Part shown: in pieces, positions 1 to 11,937 of the stretch
Position numbering within the stretch: position 1 is the first letter of the stretch
Layout: every line of letters starts with the position of its first letter
Source of the DNA: Peronospora farinosa
Taxonomy: Eukaryota > Oomycota > Peronosporomycetes > Peronosporales > Peronosporaceae
Length of the DNA: 64,000 nt
Assembly (NCBI GenBank): GCA_947646735.1
Contig: CANTFK010000072.1
Location: 124,001 to 188,000, forward strand
Direction: 5' to 3'
Notes under the pieces: model-generated
The model's database searches: none
The model's input: only the letters and a program-made list of their open reading frames with translations
What the model was told of the DNA's origin: nothing
Translations under genes and position numbers: made by a program

Positions 1-1316
1 CTTCTCGAGTTTCTCCGGGAACATCCCTGCATGCTTGGCTGGGTTGTACCATTGACGGAACAAATTATAGAACTCCTCCATCTGGCACTTCCCAATCTCG
101 TGAATCTCTCCACAACCCCGGCATACAAACAGGCAGCGATATGATGGGTGACCCTTCCTTCCACAGCGGTCGCAGGTCAATCTTTTCCAGCAATTCAGAT
201 CTCCGTGTTTCTTGGACCCGCAATATGTACATCTCGTGTTTGGGGTCGCTGATGATGGGTCGGGTCGCTGGTCTACTGCCTGGCGCTGTTGGTCGGCCTC
301 CCTAGTCGGTACATTCTTTGAGAACCTCACACTTGGATCCCTCCCCGCTTCCTTCTCCATAAGGTAGACTCGTCTAAGATCTCCCTCATTCTCCGAGGAG
401 TCTGGACTGGAATCTTCAGAGCTCGAGTCTTCCAGGGGCGTCCGTACTGCATGTATGGAGCGGCGATTCATATCTCTCGACCTCTCGGGTAGTGCCTGTG
501 CCTTCTGACGAAACTTGCTTGATCCAAACAGCATCTTGCCTCGTCTTGCTTTCGTCCGCTGACATGCTGTCAATACTTCCTCCAATTCTTCCACGTCCGC
601 CAGACGCAACATAGTCAACTTGTCTGCTAGCTCCGGGTCGTCCACCGTCAAAATGTAGTGATCGACATGATCCTTCTGAATCTTGAGCGACCCATCCTTA
701 ATCTTCATCTTCGCCCTGAGCCCAAGAACATTCAGGCGGTACAGATAATCCAGTGGGGTCTCTTCCGACCTTTTCTTTGCATGGTAGTACTCGGTACCCC
801 TGTGCCACAGAACCGAATCATGATTTCTTGGATTAAGTCCTTCCAGTTTCCTCGTACCGAGCGACACAGTTGACGATACCAATTCTGCGCCGGTCCAGTC
901 AGCAATCCTCCAAAAACGAGACATCGTTCATCATTTGGTGCTTGGTCTCTTATAAATGCTGTCTTGACCGTTGATACCCAGCTGCGCGCTCTGTCTTCGT
1001 CTTGGTCTCTTCCATGAAATTCTTTAAGATCCGAGGTCGCCGAGAGTTTGATGCGAGGGACCATATTTGGTATCTGTCCCAGCGCTGCGTTCGCCATCAT
1101 CGACTGAGGTCCCCTCAAATCTATGTTGTCAGGGTCGAACTCACATGAACCAACGGATTCCATATCGACGTCGGTGATCGTGTGGCCTCTTGGCATTTGT
1201 ATGCCTGGATGCAGGTCATGGTGAGCGGTCGTCCTTTGCGCCTCTGGTCTTCCTCCTGCTACATTCCCGTTAGGGTGCTCCCGCGGTACTTGGCGTTCAT
1301 TCAAAAATCTTGCCAT
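1..1316 (-). pseudogene. gag: Gypsy gag: capsid-like domain and zinc knuckles, frameshifted, partial
   Basis: Two minus-strand frames join into one gag protein. The upstream frame (1316 down to about 800) ends in a retrotransposon gag domain with the motif GPAQNWYRQL followed by IMIRFCG. A one-base frameshift near 800 moves the protein into a second frame that begins YYHAKKRSEETPLDYLYRLN and stays open to the window edge. That part holds two CX2CX4HX4C knuckles (CTYCGSKKHGDLNC and CDRCGRKGHPSYRC) and a third Cys-rich turn, then the motif FRQWYNPAKHAGMFPEK. Gag forms the virus-like particle and packages element RNA. The frameshift and broken upstream pieces make it non-functional. Confidence 0.75.
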
Positions 1317-1341
1317 CGCCGCGTCGAAGAGGGTCTGCAGA

Positions 1342-2945
1342 TCACCTACCGGGTAGGTAGGTCCTTCCCCCCCCCAGCATCTTCGTCACGGGGCAGAGCA
1401 AATTCCAGTTTTTTCTCTTGCTGATTTTCCATTGGTTGAAATCGGAATGATTTTCATTCTTGCCACGCGTCGCCGTTTCAAGACCACTTGGCTCCTGCTC
1501 CGCGCTGCGCGCTCGGGCCTGGAGCAGCGCCGCTCCAGTAGGGCCGAGGGGCATCCTAGTGACCGACCCAGTTGAGGACGATCCTGGGGACCACGATGCT
1601 GCTTCCCTCTGGCCGCTTGGCATCCGGTGTTGAGATGGGTCTTGATTCGCCCCTGGGTGGCCGGCGGCTCCGTACATGTGGGGACCCACCGTGATGTCCT
1701 GAAGCGTCATCTGGCTGTCGTTGGACCGCATGTGTGTAGGTGTCACCAGAGGTGGGTATTCCGTTGCTGGTGTGGTACCCACCAGGATCGACAGACGCTT
1801 GTGCATGTGCTCTAACGTTGTTGTGATTCTGTCGAACCCCAGGGATAGCAGGTCGCTCGGGTCGAACCGACCAGCGACCATATTCGCTTCACGAAGCATG
1901 GTGACCAGCGCTGTGATCGCGTCCGTGACGGAGTGCAGCCGTGGTAGGGTCGACACCGGCCCAGTGAGTTGGCCCAGCTGCCGGATCTCCAGGATCTTCG
2001 CGACGGGGTCGCTCTCCAGGAACGCGTTCAGCTTGCGCTGGTGGTAGGCCCTCGTGACATCAGCGTCTGTCCATGACGCCAGTCCTGCCTTCTAGGGGCC
2101 TATCGGCTTGGTGTTTCCGGGTGCCTTCATCCGGAACTTCGTCGGCTTTGATTGCGCGATCTTGATTTGTTGTTTGTTTGGGGACCTTAGCCTCTCGGGG
2201 GTTTTCACCGTCGGCTGATGGTCCTCTGGATCATGACAGGCATTATGACCCAAGGTGTCCTCAACGAGGACATAGGGAGGGTATTTAGGTTTTTCTTCAA
2301 TGAATTCAACCTCGACCATGTTGACCGGACCCCTCCCAAGGCCCGGTCGGTCCTTCGATCCTTTGTTTGTTTCTTCTTGAATCACTGGCAATCGGTCTTC
2401 CCGTGACTCTTCGGTCTTGTGCTCCTTCTTGACATGAACATCTTTATCTTCTTGGGACTCGCGGTGAAATCCCGCGTCTTCCGAAGATCCGGGCACGCGC
2501 ACCATTGTGGTGGAATGGGTTCTCAAAATTGTATGATGAGACCCCAAACCACTCACTGTGCCGGACTGCCGACTGTCGGAGGGGGTACCCCGATGCCGCG
2601 TATGAACCTTCTCTCACCTTGTGTACCCGTCGGCTGGCGGGTTGCACTCTTCGGAGGACTTGGTGACGATGTAGATGTCTGCCTTGAGGGAGGTAGACCT
2701 GGGGAGGCCTCGAGTGGATATGCTTCACTCGGTGGGCCGGTAGGTGGCCACTCGATCGACCTTGTCGAGATTGGACTTAGAGCCAAATTCTTCAGGGGCG
2801 CTTGTCGTCCCTGGCCTTTTCCTTCTTGTTTCAGGGGTATTAACCACCTGACCTTTACGTTGCTCCCGGACCTTGAGGTGAGGGAGACCGCTTCCGATAG
2901 CGGGTCTAGGGGGGGTGTTGCTACTCGAACGAGCTCACAGGCCAA
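1342..2945 (-). pseudogene. Gypsy gag N-terminal / leader ORF fragments
   Basis: Three minus-strand open stretches (2945-2553, 2556-2092, 1956-1342) lie between the LTR and the gag domain. They are proline-, serine- and charge-rich, with no recognised domain. The 1956-1342 piece has a helical start and a predicted disordered tail ending just before the gag domain frame. Their order and orientation suit a broken gag N-terminus or an extra 5' ORF of the element. No function can be assigned. Confidence 0.4.
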
Positions 2946-3078
2946 ATATATCCTGGAGCTCTATTCGCCCTTGAACTTCGCTACACAACTGTCTTCGACG
3001 GGGGGCCAAAATATATCCCTTCCCGGAACAGTGAGTAACTTAGAACAAGTCCTTCTTGGGTGACGGAGTCGTGCCACG

Positions 3079-3605
3079 TAGATCGCAAATTGAGTAGTAT
3101 TTAATATAGTCCTATCCTTTTAACTCCTTTACTCTATCCTTGCCTGAAGCTCTGATTCCTTGCGTCGACTGGTCTGATCCTTGTGTTAACTGGTCAGGAG
3201 TGGCTGAACCCCGAGGGGCCGTGGTCGACCGATGAGGGACCGGGTCGACCAACGAGGGACCGGGTCGACCAACGAGGGACCCAGGTCTATCAATGAGGGA
3301 CCGGGTCGACCAATGAGGGACCGGGTCGACCAATGAGGGACCGGGTTTACCAATGAGGGACCCAGGTCTACCAATGAGGGACCGGGTCGATCAATGAGGG
3401 TCCATGATCAACTCCTTTTGGTACCGGTTAACCGGTACCCTGATACTGATTTTTCTTCGACGGATCCTGCGGATTGTCCTCCACCAACGGTCGCTCCCCT
3501 TCGAGGCCCCTGTCTTTCTGGTCCCCTGTCCCTGACCCACGGCCTATACTCCGAAGCCAACTGGAGTCTGGGACCTCCACATCACAAAATTAGCACTTCA
3601 CCACA
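3079..3605 (-). repeat. Probable 5' LTR of the left-edge Gypsy element
   Basis: Minus strand begins TGTGGTGAAGTG at 3605. The proposed end at 3079 precedes a primer-binding-like TGGCACGACTCCG at 3076-3064. The partner LTR is outside the window, so the length (about 527 bp) cannot be confirmed. It contains the 20/21-bp minisatellite. Five bases just outside (GTTAT, 3606-3610) could be a target duplication. Confidence 0.4.
3234..3402. repeat. Minisatellite, 20/21-bp unit, about 8 copies
   Basis: GAGGGAC cores start at 3234, 3254, 3274, 3295, 3315, 3335, 3355, 3376 and 3396. Most units read GAGGGACCGGGTCGACCAAT (20 bp); two are a 21-bp variant with CCCAGGTCTA(T/C)C. The array sits inside the probable LTR. 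Because the unit is not a multiple of three, the array is open in several minus frames, giving spurious repetitive ORFs. Confidence 0.9.
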
Positions 3606-3969
3606 GTTATCCATCACGTAGCGGCTACTAGTGACACCGTTACAAAAGCCCGCGTAGCTGCAGATAATGCATTTGCCAGTGGAGATATGAAGATGGTGCG
3701 ATTTCAAGTGAAAACTAGCAGAAACGTTCCAAATGAAGGCTAATTTTGCTCACAAATTACCCGTTTTTAGGCCATTTCTCGCATGTCCAAACTTATTGAA
3801 TTAGAGCCTACAAATGAGCGCAACTTCTACAAACGATTCCGAGCTTATCTGAGTGAGCGTAAATACTCACACGCTCTATCGGATTTGTCGTCGTCTTTAA
3901 ACGTAAACTCCAAGTACAAGCAGGGAATGCTACAACATGGTAAACTCTTAATGATGCTGGGGCAATGTG

Positions 3970-4216
3970 TTGGTGTTTGAGATTGAATATCGTGAGTTCG
4001 ATTAGCGCCAGCCGATAATCTGGCCAGAGATAGTCCGTGCAAGATGGTAGTAGACAAGTTAGTCAGCAACCATCTGTAGTTGAGACGGTTGGAGCACAGA
4101 CTTTTAGGAGAACGAGTGGCTAAGAGGCAGACAGAAAAGAGAACTAGTAAGAAGCAATATAGACTCTTATTGTTCACCTACCGCTTCCTTCTCGCAACAC
4201 GCATCTTGCCTATAGC
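3970..4216 (+). repeat. Copia 5' LTR
   Basis: Begins TTGGTGTTTGAGATTG and ends CTATAGC; aligned to 8924-9170 with about nine substitutions. The start is TT rather than the usual TG and is set by the ATGTG target duplication. Confidence 0.88.
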
Positions 4217-4589
4217 TTATGAGCCCAAATTGCCGGAGCCACCGAACCGATTACGAAAACACTAGGGGGTGTCCCGCGAGCCAAACCTGGGCGCGGATCG
4301 CCAGCGCGTGCGCCCACCGCACTCGCGGTCGTCAACGATGGGCCCGCTCGTGAGAGCGGGCAGCGAGACGATAATATCCTCGCCGAGCTCGCCACACTCA
4401 CCGATCGACTGGCGAGCCTCGAGACGTCGCAGAGAGTGCGAGACGATGTGGAGAGCATGCTTGGGGCCGTGGAGAGAGGCCTATTTGCCTCGAAACCCGG
4501 CACCAACATGCGCGGTTGACCGATGATAATTAACGCGATCGGAGATGCGGAGGAGAAGGCACCGGCGCCGCGCGAGTACCAACGCGCGA

Positions 4590-5900
4590 CCAATCTGATC
4601 GCTTTGAGATTCGCATCGCTCGAGCCATCCCGCGCGCGCAGCATCGCAGCAGCGCGCACTGGTGTATGCGCCACCTCCGCGGGCGTATGCAGCCTTACCG
4701 ACGCTGCAACAAGCCGCTCCGCCGCAAGATATTGTGCGCCGGGTCTCAACGAATATGGGATGACGTCGGCAAGCCAGCGTAAGGTAAACATACGCAAGTT
4801 TGATGGTACAGAGCTGTACCGCGGACTCGAAAAACAAAGCGGATTCTTAGACTGAAAGCGTACGTTTCTGCGCGCGGTGAGACTCGCGGAAGCGTCGTGT
4901 GGTTTTGGATGGATCGAAGACGTTAAGGGCGACCTGCTTAGGCACTTTCTTGCCGACAAGGCTGAAAGTTACTATCACAAGCAGGTCGACACTTGGTGGA
5001 TGTAGACACCCACACTGGAGTGCATAATGGAGCAGCTCCTGCGCACGTTTCAGACGTCAATCACTGCAAGCCAGGCGATGAAGCTGTTCATGGCCAAGAA
5101 GGACGCACGACGCACCTGGGCCGAGCACTTCCTGTATATGGTCGCCGTCGGCGAGGCGCGTAGTGGTGCCGACTCGCTTCTTCTCGATAACGATCGTCCA
5201 CCACGCCTCTACGGAGCTGATAAACGTGATGCATTCCAAGTATGAACCCACGCGAGTCGACTACCTGCGTCACGCCGAGGAGATGACGCACTTCGCGCAG
5301 TACATTGAGCATGGCAGCAGCGCAGTGGGTCGGGTGAGGTCGTCGCCGCGCACGTGGAAGGCAAAACGAAGAGCGCGATCACGTGCTACCGATGCGGGCG
5401 ATCGGGGCACATCGCGGCTGACTTTCGCGCGCGTGTCGTGCACGACGACGAGACACCCGCAAAGGGTAAAGCTGTTAGCTTGATCCTCGCGCTGACCGAG
5501 AAGCGATGTGCGCCCACGAAGAAGCGCTACAGGAATAAGAAGGGCTCGCGCTGCAAGTACACAGCAGCGAGCAATGCAACAGACGGAGCGCGAGCCATGG
5601 ATGACTCATGCGGCTTTGTGCTTGCAACGATCGACGGAGCGCGATCCTCGGGAGGCACGCGTGGCTTCGTGCTTGCGGTGCCCGATGCCACGGGCGCCGA
5701 CCGAGGAATCTCGATCCTCGACAGTGGCGCCAGCCGGCTTCTCGTCAACGACGAGTCACTGCTGCTCAACTCGACGGCTTGCAGCCACGAAATCGCGATG
5801 GAAGACGGCAATTCGCTGCACCTGATGCGTGCCGGCAGCGTGAGCCTCGAGGTTTCTCGCGCGTGGCGCGAAGGCTGTCGTGACGCTTACGGACGTGTAG
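4590..5900 (+). pseudogene. Copia gag and protease remnants
   Basis: Gag pieces run across frames: KVNIRKFDGTELYRGL near 4790, ESYYHKQVDTWW near 4970, and WAEHFLYMVAVGEARSGADSLL in 5027-5245. The knuckle near 5383-5430 reads CYRCGRSGHIAADF; its last cysteine has become phenylalanine, so zinc binding would fail. Next comes an aspartic protease with ILDSGASRLL near 5715-5745. Several stops and frameshifts separate the pieces. Gag packages the RNA; the protease would cleave the polyprotein. Confidence 0.8.
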
Positions 5901-5927
5901 CTGGCGACGCGATCGTCAAAGAACATT

Positions 5928-6797
5928 GTGTCGTACGGCAATCTCGAGAACAAAGGGTTTGCCCTCGTGCACGACGGCGACGAGCACTCGCTCGCTCGGC
6001 GCAGCGATGGTGAGGTCGGGTTCGATGTCGTTATCGACAGTAACGTTCTCTATGTCGTGACGAAGGCCATGCGTGACAAGGAGGGTGCAGGCGGAGACGA
6101 GATCATGGCGGCGCTGGAAACGCATACAACGGAAACCACCGCCGACGAGCCGCACGAAGCCTCGCTGTTTCATTGGCACCGGCAACTCGGCCGATACAAT
6201 CGAACGCATAGCGCGAGACCCGTCATCGGGCATTCGACTGAGCAGCAACAAATGCATCGCGTGCGTGTCATGCCTCGAGGGAAAGCAGACGCGCAACGCG
6301 CAGTCGCAACAAGACAGCGGCGTGCACTCTCTTATCGATCGCATCGGTGGCGTCATCTCCTCGGACCTCAAGGGTATCATGACAATCGTTACTTTGTGAG
6401 CTTCATTGATTACAAGAGCGATTACTGCCGATTCTTCCTCGCGCGCACAAAGGACGATACAGCGAAGCAATTCGAGACATTTCTCGTTCACTTCGAGAAG
6501 CTCTTCGGGTTCAAGAATCACGTGCTCCGCACGGATGGCGGCGGAGAATACGCCAACGTGGACCTGTTCTGCGAGCGCACGGGCGTCACGCGCCAAGTGT
6601 CGGAGGCGCGCAACCAAGTTTCAAACGGAAAGGCGGAATCAATGCACCGCACAGTGCTGAAACTCGCGCGCAGTATGATGTTTGTCTGCGCGCTTCCACT
6701 GACGTTGTGCGGAGAAGCGGTGCAATACGCCGTGCACATCCTCAACCGGAGCCCCACGCGAGTAAACGCAAAGGCAGCTCACCACTCGAGGAGCTGA
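5928..6797 (+). pseudogene. Copia integrase
   Basis: GAG-pre-integrase motif LFHWHRQLG near 6165, Cys pair CIACVSCLEGKQTRN in another frame near 6255, then the catalytic core: D in SSDLKG (about 6357), D in LRTDGGGEYANVD (about 6530) and E in NGKAESMHRT (about 6640), as in the DDE family. At least two frame changes are needed, so it is inactive. It would join element DNA to the chromosome. Confidence 0.82.
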
Positions 6798-7249
6798 CGG
6801 GCAAGACGCAGGATCTGCGCGGAATCGTCGTCTTCATCTCCCCGTACGACGTGTTCATGGACCCGGCAAGAACTCGCTGCTGCAGCGCTCGAAACGCGCC
6901 ATCATTGTCGAAGTCAGCAAGGAAACCAAGGGCTACAAGGTGCTGCTACCGCGTGAAAACAAAGTGGTCGTCACGCAGCACATCAAGAACATAGAGACAC
7001 TGACGGAGGCGCAAAACGCGCAAACTTAGAGCGCGATGGACGTCGGCGATCGAGCCGTAGACCTGGAAGAGCCGGACATACCACCAGCAGCAGCGGTGAA
7101 CGATGGTCGCGGAGATGGGAACAGCGCGACGCGGAAGAAGAGCGGAAAGCATATGAACGCAGGCGGCGCGTCGAAACGCGCAGAAGCGGCTACTAGTCCG
7201 AAGTAGGCAGACGCGAGCTGAGAGGTCTTGAACGCTGTTTTTGAGCACG

Positions 7250-8860
7250 ATCCGCTCAACTACGGACATGCGATGCGCAGTGGCAAGTGCGACGAGTGGG
7301 AGAAGGCTATGAAAGAGGAGATCGCCACGCTCGAGGCCAACGACGTCTGGACGATCACAAAGCGAACGCCAGGGACGAACGCGCTGCACACCAAATGAGT
7401 CTACAAGACCAAGATAGATGCGCAGGGCGACCTCGAGCGGCTGAAGGCGCGATTGGTGGCGTTCGGCAACGAGAAGGTGCTCAACGTCGACTATACGCTC
7501 ACCTTCGCTGCCGTGAAGGACCTGCCGACGGTCAAAGTGATCCTGGCGCTTGCGGCAACGTGGGGGGCCTGCCAAGCACGGCTACATCCCTAACGCCTAC
7601 GTCAAAGTGAACAAGGAGCCACACCTCCGCATCTTCCTTCAGATGCCGTGTGGCATGCCAGTCTCGGAGGAGACGCTGCGAGCGCATGGCGTTGCGAATA
7701 CGAGCAAGCTGGCGCTGAAGCAGAGAAGGAGCCTGTATGGGCTCCAGCAGGCAGGCCGGCTATGGAGCCAGCTGCTGCATTCGAAGCTCGCTGCTGCTGG
7801 TTTCGCGCGGTGCGAGAGCGACATGTGCTTCTCTTGAAGCGCGACGGCGACGACCTTGTCGTGGTCGGCGTGTATGTCGACATCTCCTCGCGACAGGGAC
7901 GAGCGCGGTGGTGTTCGAGCGGTTCTTCGCAAACCTTGCTTCGTTGTCGATTAAGGACCTGGGGCAGGTTAGCAAGTTCCTGGGCATGCGCGTGACGCAC
8001 AATGGTCAGCGAGGGTACACGCTTGATCAGGAGGAGGTCATCGGAGACCTCCTGCGCGACAACGAGCTCGCCGACGCCAACTCGACGTGGACGCCGATCA
8101 AAGACAGCTACTAAGAGCTGGAGGAAGGCGACGCGGAGCTTCTTGGGACGCCAAGCGCGCGACCAGGACCGACAGTGCGCCAGTTCCAGTCGTTGGTCGG
8201 CTCGCTGCTCTGAATGGCGCGTTGCATGCGCGCCGACATAGCGTTTGCGGTGCACAAGGTTACGAGACGAGCACACGCGCTTGGAATGGAAGACTGGAAG
8301 CTGACGAAACACTTCGCGCGATACCTCAAGGGTACGGCGGCGCTCAAAGTCGCGATGATTCCAGAAGACAACCCGGGTGCGGCGATGCGCCTAGAAGCGT
8401 TCAGCGACGCGACTTTTGCCGCCGACAAAACGGACCGGAAGTCAATGACGGGCAGCATCGTGATGCTGAGCGGGATGACCGTCAGCTGGTGTGTGCGGAA
8501 GCAGGGTGGTGTATCCCTGTCGACGATGGAGGCGGAGTTTGTTGCGACGAGTGAGGTCGCCCGCGAGCTGCTCGGCCTGCGTGAGATGTTGCGCGAAGTG
8601 GGCGTGGAGCCCAAACTCCGGATCCAGTTGCGGGTGGAAAAACAAGCGGCGATCGCGCAGATAGCGGGCGAGGCATCTTCGCTGAAGGCGAAACACGTGG
8701 ATGTGCTCGTCAAGTTCCTGTGCGACTACTTGCGTCGCGGCATCATCGTGGCGAGCTACGTCAGGTCAGAGCAGGTTCTCGCAGACCTCCTTACGAAGGC
8801 GTTGAACGCGACGAAGCTCTCGACACTGCGCGCTTGTGCGCATCATGTAATAAGAGATCA
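7250..8860 (+). pseudogene. Copia reverse transcriptase and RNase H
   Basis: RT pieces: EWEKAMKEEIATLEANDVW near 7300, LERLKARLVAFGNEK near 7435, SLYGLQQAGRLW near 7732, a damaged catalytic block VVVGVYVD near 7858, and DLGQVSKFLGMRVTHN near 7957. RNase H follows in 8214-8860 with AFSDATFAADKTDRKS, VSLSTMEAEFVATSEVARELLG and LADLLTKAL. An in-frame TGA interrupts the conserved HTKWVYKTK motif, and further frameshifts occur near 7550, 7840 and 8115. Confidence 0.85.
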
Positions 8861-8923
8861 AGGACGATCAAGGGTGTTCAAGGACGTTGAAGGGTGGAAC
8901 GGAGGCTTAATCGAGAAGGAGAG

Positions 8924-9170
8924 TTGGAAGTTGAGATTGAATATCGTGAGTTCGATTAGCGCCAGCCGATAATCTGGCCAGAGATAGTCCGTGCAAGATG
9001 GTAGTAGACAAGTTGGTCAGCAACCATCTGTAGTTGAGACGGTTGGAGCACAGACTTTTAGGAGAACGAGTGGCTAAGAGGCAGACAGAAAAGAGAACTA
9101 GTAAGAAGCAATATAGAATCTTATTGTTCACCTACCGCTTCCTTTTCGCAACACGTATCTTGCCTATACA
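8924..9170 (+). repeat. Copia 3' LTR
   Basis: Begins TTGGAAGTTGAGATTG after the purine tract and ends CTATACA immediately before the second ATGTG. Confidence 0.9.
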
Positions 9171-10395
9171 ATGTGTCGAGGCCTTTGAGGATTTTTAACA
9201 TCTCGTTGAGTACGTTACAATTTTAAATTTTACCGTTTATCTGCTTCGATGTTTTATTTTATTTATAGATAAAGATTCTATTTCATTGGAAAATCAGATT
9301 GTATCCAAAGGATACAGTGGGCATTGAGCAGCTGGACAAGAGCAGAGAATGTGTTTCTTACATTAACGAAGCAGAGCGTGCTCATAGTCGCGGTGACTAT
9401 CAGTCGGCATATGATTCCTTGACCCACGTGCTGGAAGGTTCGGCTATATCTAGTGTACCACTGTTACTGGAACGGGCGCAACTTAGTGTGTCATTGCAGA
9501 ACGCGTACGATGCAATTTCGGACCTCAGTTCCGTTCTCAAGTTGGATCCGTCCAATCTAGTCGCGTTGCAGATGCGTGGTGAAGTGCTGTACTCGCTTGG
9601 AGACAAGCAGTCACTGGAAGCAGCGCAATTGCACTACCGTCAGGGTTTGCACTCGGATCCGGAGCACAAGGGCATTAAGGCCCTGTACAGGAGACTGGAA
9701 AAGGTTTTTAAGTACGTGAACCGTGCTGAGGACGCCATGCAGCGTGGAGCTCATGGCGAAGCTGTGAAGGAGTGGCAGTCGGCTTTGGAAGTACATCCGG
9801 AACACTCTGCAATGAACAAAGAGTTCTATCTGCAGTTATGTACGAGCGAGCTGCGTCTCAAACACTTTGCCAAGGCCCGTGATGCCTGTGAGAAGGTTGT
9901 GAGCTTTGACAACGACAATGCACAGGCCTTTGCAAAGTTGAGCGAAGCGCAGATTGGTCTTGAGCTATACGATGATGCTGTGCGATCAGCAAAGCGCGCT
10001 TTTAAGCTGGACGACTCGAGTCAAGGGTTCAAGAAGAAGGTGGCTCAGGCCGAGGCAGCTCTAAAAACAGAGCAAACCAAAAATTACTACAAGATTCTTG
10101 GTGTTTCACGCAGGTCCGATGCGAAAGAGATCAAGAAGGCATACCGCAACAGGCGCTTGAGTGGCATCCGGATAAGCACACTGATAAGGATGAAACAGAG
10201 CGCGAGGAGGTGCAAAAGCGATTTCACGACATTGCAGAAGCCTACGAGATTCTATCCAATGAGGAAACGCGTGCCATGTACGATCGCGGTGAGGATGTCA
10301 CAGGCAACCCGCAGCAGCAGCAGCATAACCCCTTCAGCAATGCGCACACTTTCCAGCAGGGCGGCCGCACCTTCCACTTCAACTTCGGAGGTTAG

Positions 10396-11937
10396 GCGAA
10401 CGTTTTTTGGAATGTGCATATGTGCTGGTTGTATTGAGAGACATCTGTGGGGACTATATGGGAGGAGCTGGACGGAACAGTGACGACAAGACAGAAACGG
10501 AGCGTCAGAAGAAACCCATTAAGTCTTGGACGACGGTCAGCTCTTGATAAGTAATGGTTGGTGTTCGTGCACCTACTGCTTAGACAGTGTGTTTCACAAG
10601 GACGCCGTGTGTTATGTAGCAACTTATTGGCTCAGCTAGACCAGAAATGGGTCATAGTCATTTGGTTTAAGCCTCACCTGTCTTTCTCTTCTGTACCTTT
10701 GATTTTTCCTGTGTCTATGCATCAGAATGCTTTCGCAGCGGCCTCGTTCGTTCTGATTGGATCTACGGCGCACATACCCACAAGATTTCATGAGAGTTAC
10801 TCAAGATTATCCCGTACGAGGCTGTCCAGATGACGCGAAAACTCGACCTCGCAGCACAAGAGTATTCTGTTGTAGGTCTGCCTCTTTATCCCCATGATAG
10901 GGCTAGCAAAGAGATTCAGTTACTACGGCTTCTACTAGCTAAAGAACTTTATGCGGGACATCCGATGGAGTCTTGTACAACATACATCCATCTGATACTT
11001 GACGTTTTTATTTGGTGCCTACTTAGCTGACCACAATGAATCGCTTCCGTACGGTCTTGATCTTCGGCACTGTATCGGTGACTTTCCTGTCGCGTCGTAT
11101 CACCTCCGACAATCATGACGAACTTGGCGCGCCGTGACTACGATCTTTATCATCGGTGTCGATATAAGTGCTACCCAGTTCAATGATAGCATCGCATTGG
11201 ATGCTGACTAATTTGCCAAATTTGACCGCATGCATGACCCAATGGAAGAAGAAGAAGAGGTACTTGGTATCTTTGCTTTTAACTAGTGCATTTGCTGCTT
11301 TTTCCTACACTACCAGTATTGATGGTTTGGTCAGAGCGGCGTAGATAAAGTGAGTTGTTGTTTCACTTTAACTTGAAGGAGGCGGGATCGACGGTCTTGG
11401 TATCTGTGACTGCACAGATACTTGCTACCACATCTACAGCAAAAGCACCTCCGATGCTGAGCTTACACGAGTGGAGTGGTGTGTGTTGTATCACGATAGT
11501 TGATGAGGAGTAGGCGCAACTTGCGAGTTGAGGATGACCCTTTGGTTGAGCTGCAGCTTACGGACGGTCTGGTCTGTCTGTAAAGCTTCATCTGAAAAGG
11601 AATAGAGATGGTTCTAGCGCACGTAACTTAAATGAGCTTGATTATTCGAATGCCAAAACAAGTGATATACAACCCAATACCAAAAAAGTATTTTTTCATT
11701 AACTATCCACATGGTATTCATCTGCTACAAAGAGCAACAACAAAACCCCATGAGCTCTGGATGGGATGCAGAGGTGACGTTCTGCACCAGCATCGTCAGC
11801 CAGCGTGAATTACTTCTCAAGGTTGTTACGGCTAGCACGGATTAACTCGCACACATTATCGAAGAAAATGATGTTGCTGTCGCACACACAGCTCACCGGA
11901 GTAAACTTGATAGGAAGCATAAGCCGCGCACGCTCTA
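10396..11937. other. Non-coding part of left arm
   Basis: Mirrored by 13001-14545. The stretch from 10452 to 10551 could be a short C-terminal exon of the DnaJ gene (readable as ...KPIKSWTTVSS), but splice signals are unconvincing. At 11036 an ATG opens a 33-residue frame with a signal-like start (MNRFRTVLIFGTV). No conserved protein is recognisable. Confidence 0.5.

Larger units (their letters stand above)
1..3605 (-). mobile_element. Ty3/Gypsy-type LTR retrotransposon, 5' part, runs off left edge
   Basis: On the minus strand this stretch reads LTR, leader, gag N-terminal pieces, gag capsid-like domain and zinc knuckles, and continues past position 1. The inner end is fixed by comparison with the other copy of the DnaJ gene: homology to its intron 1 starts at about 3607, and the sequence just before it reads, on the minus strand, as an LTR opening with TGTGGTG. 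The element therefore replaced or interrupted exon 1 of the left-arm DnaJ gene. Pol is outside the window, so the Gypsy assignment rests on gag. Reading frames are broken, so this is a dead copy. Confidence 0.75.
3970..9170 (+). mobile_element. Ty1/Copia LTR retrotransposon, complete in outline but decayed
   Basis: Two 247-bp LTRs (3970-4216, 8924-9170) flank gag, protease, integrase, reverse transcriptase and RNase H in Copia order on the plus strand. The 5-bp target duplication ATGTG lies at 3965-3969 and 9171-9175, inside exon 3 of the DnaJ gene. A purine tract GAGAAGGAGAG (8913-8923) abuts the right LTR. The LTRs differ at about 9 of 247 positions. Coding sequence has many frameshifts and stops, including TGG to TGA at about 7397 in the RT. 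Confidence 0.93.
3615..10395 (+). pseudogene. DNAJC3/P58IPK-like TPR-DnaJ co-chaperone, left-arm broken copy
   Basis: Exon 2 (3615-3695), exon 3 (3771-3969 plus 9176-9209) and exon 4 (9298-10395) match the right-arm gene. Lesions: exon 1 is missing, replaced by the left-edge Gypsy; the acceptor before exon 2 reads AT instead of AG; a Copia element splits exon 3 with duplicated ATGTG; exon 3 has a TAA at 9196-9198 where the other copy has CAG; and exon 4 carries the same one-base loss near 10144-10149 seen in the right arm, so the DnaJ domain shifts frame before its HPD motif. Exon 4 encodes TPR repeats and then the J domain (NYYKILGVSRRSDAKEIKKAYR). It cannot make a full protein. Confidence 0.9.

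Noticed and set aside
3112..3374. Repeat protein encoded by the minisatellite (minus strand)
   Set aside because: A 20-bp unit shifts frame every copy; frames stay open only because the unit lacks stops.
3234..3402. CRISPR-like regular repeat
   Set aside because: Units are directly adjacent with no unique spacers, and the context is a eukaryotic LTR; it is a minisatellite.
10558..11030. Open frames in the left arm, mirrored at 13911-14383
   Set aside because: Duplicated by the palindrome, no domain, no signal, composition like untranslated DNA.
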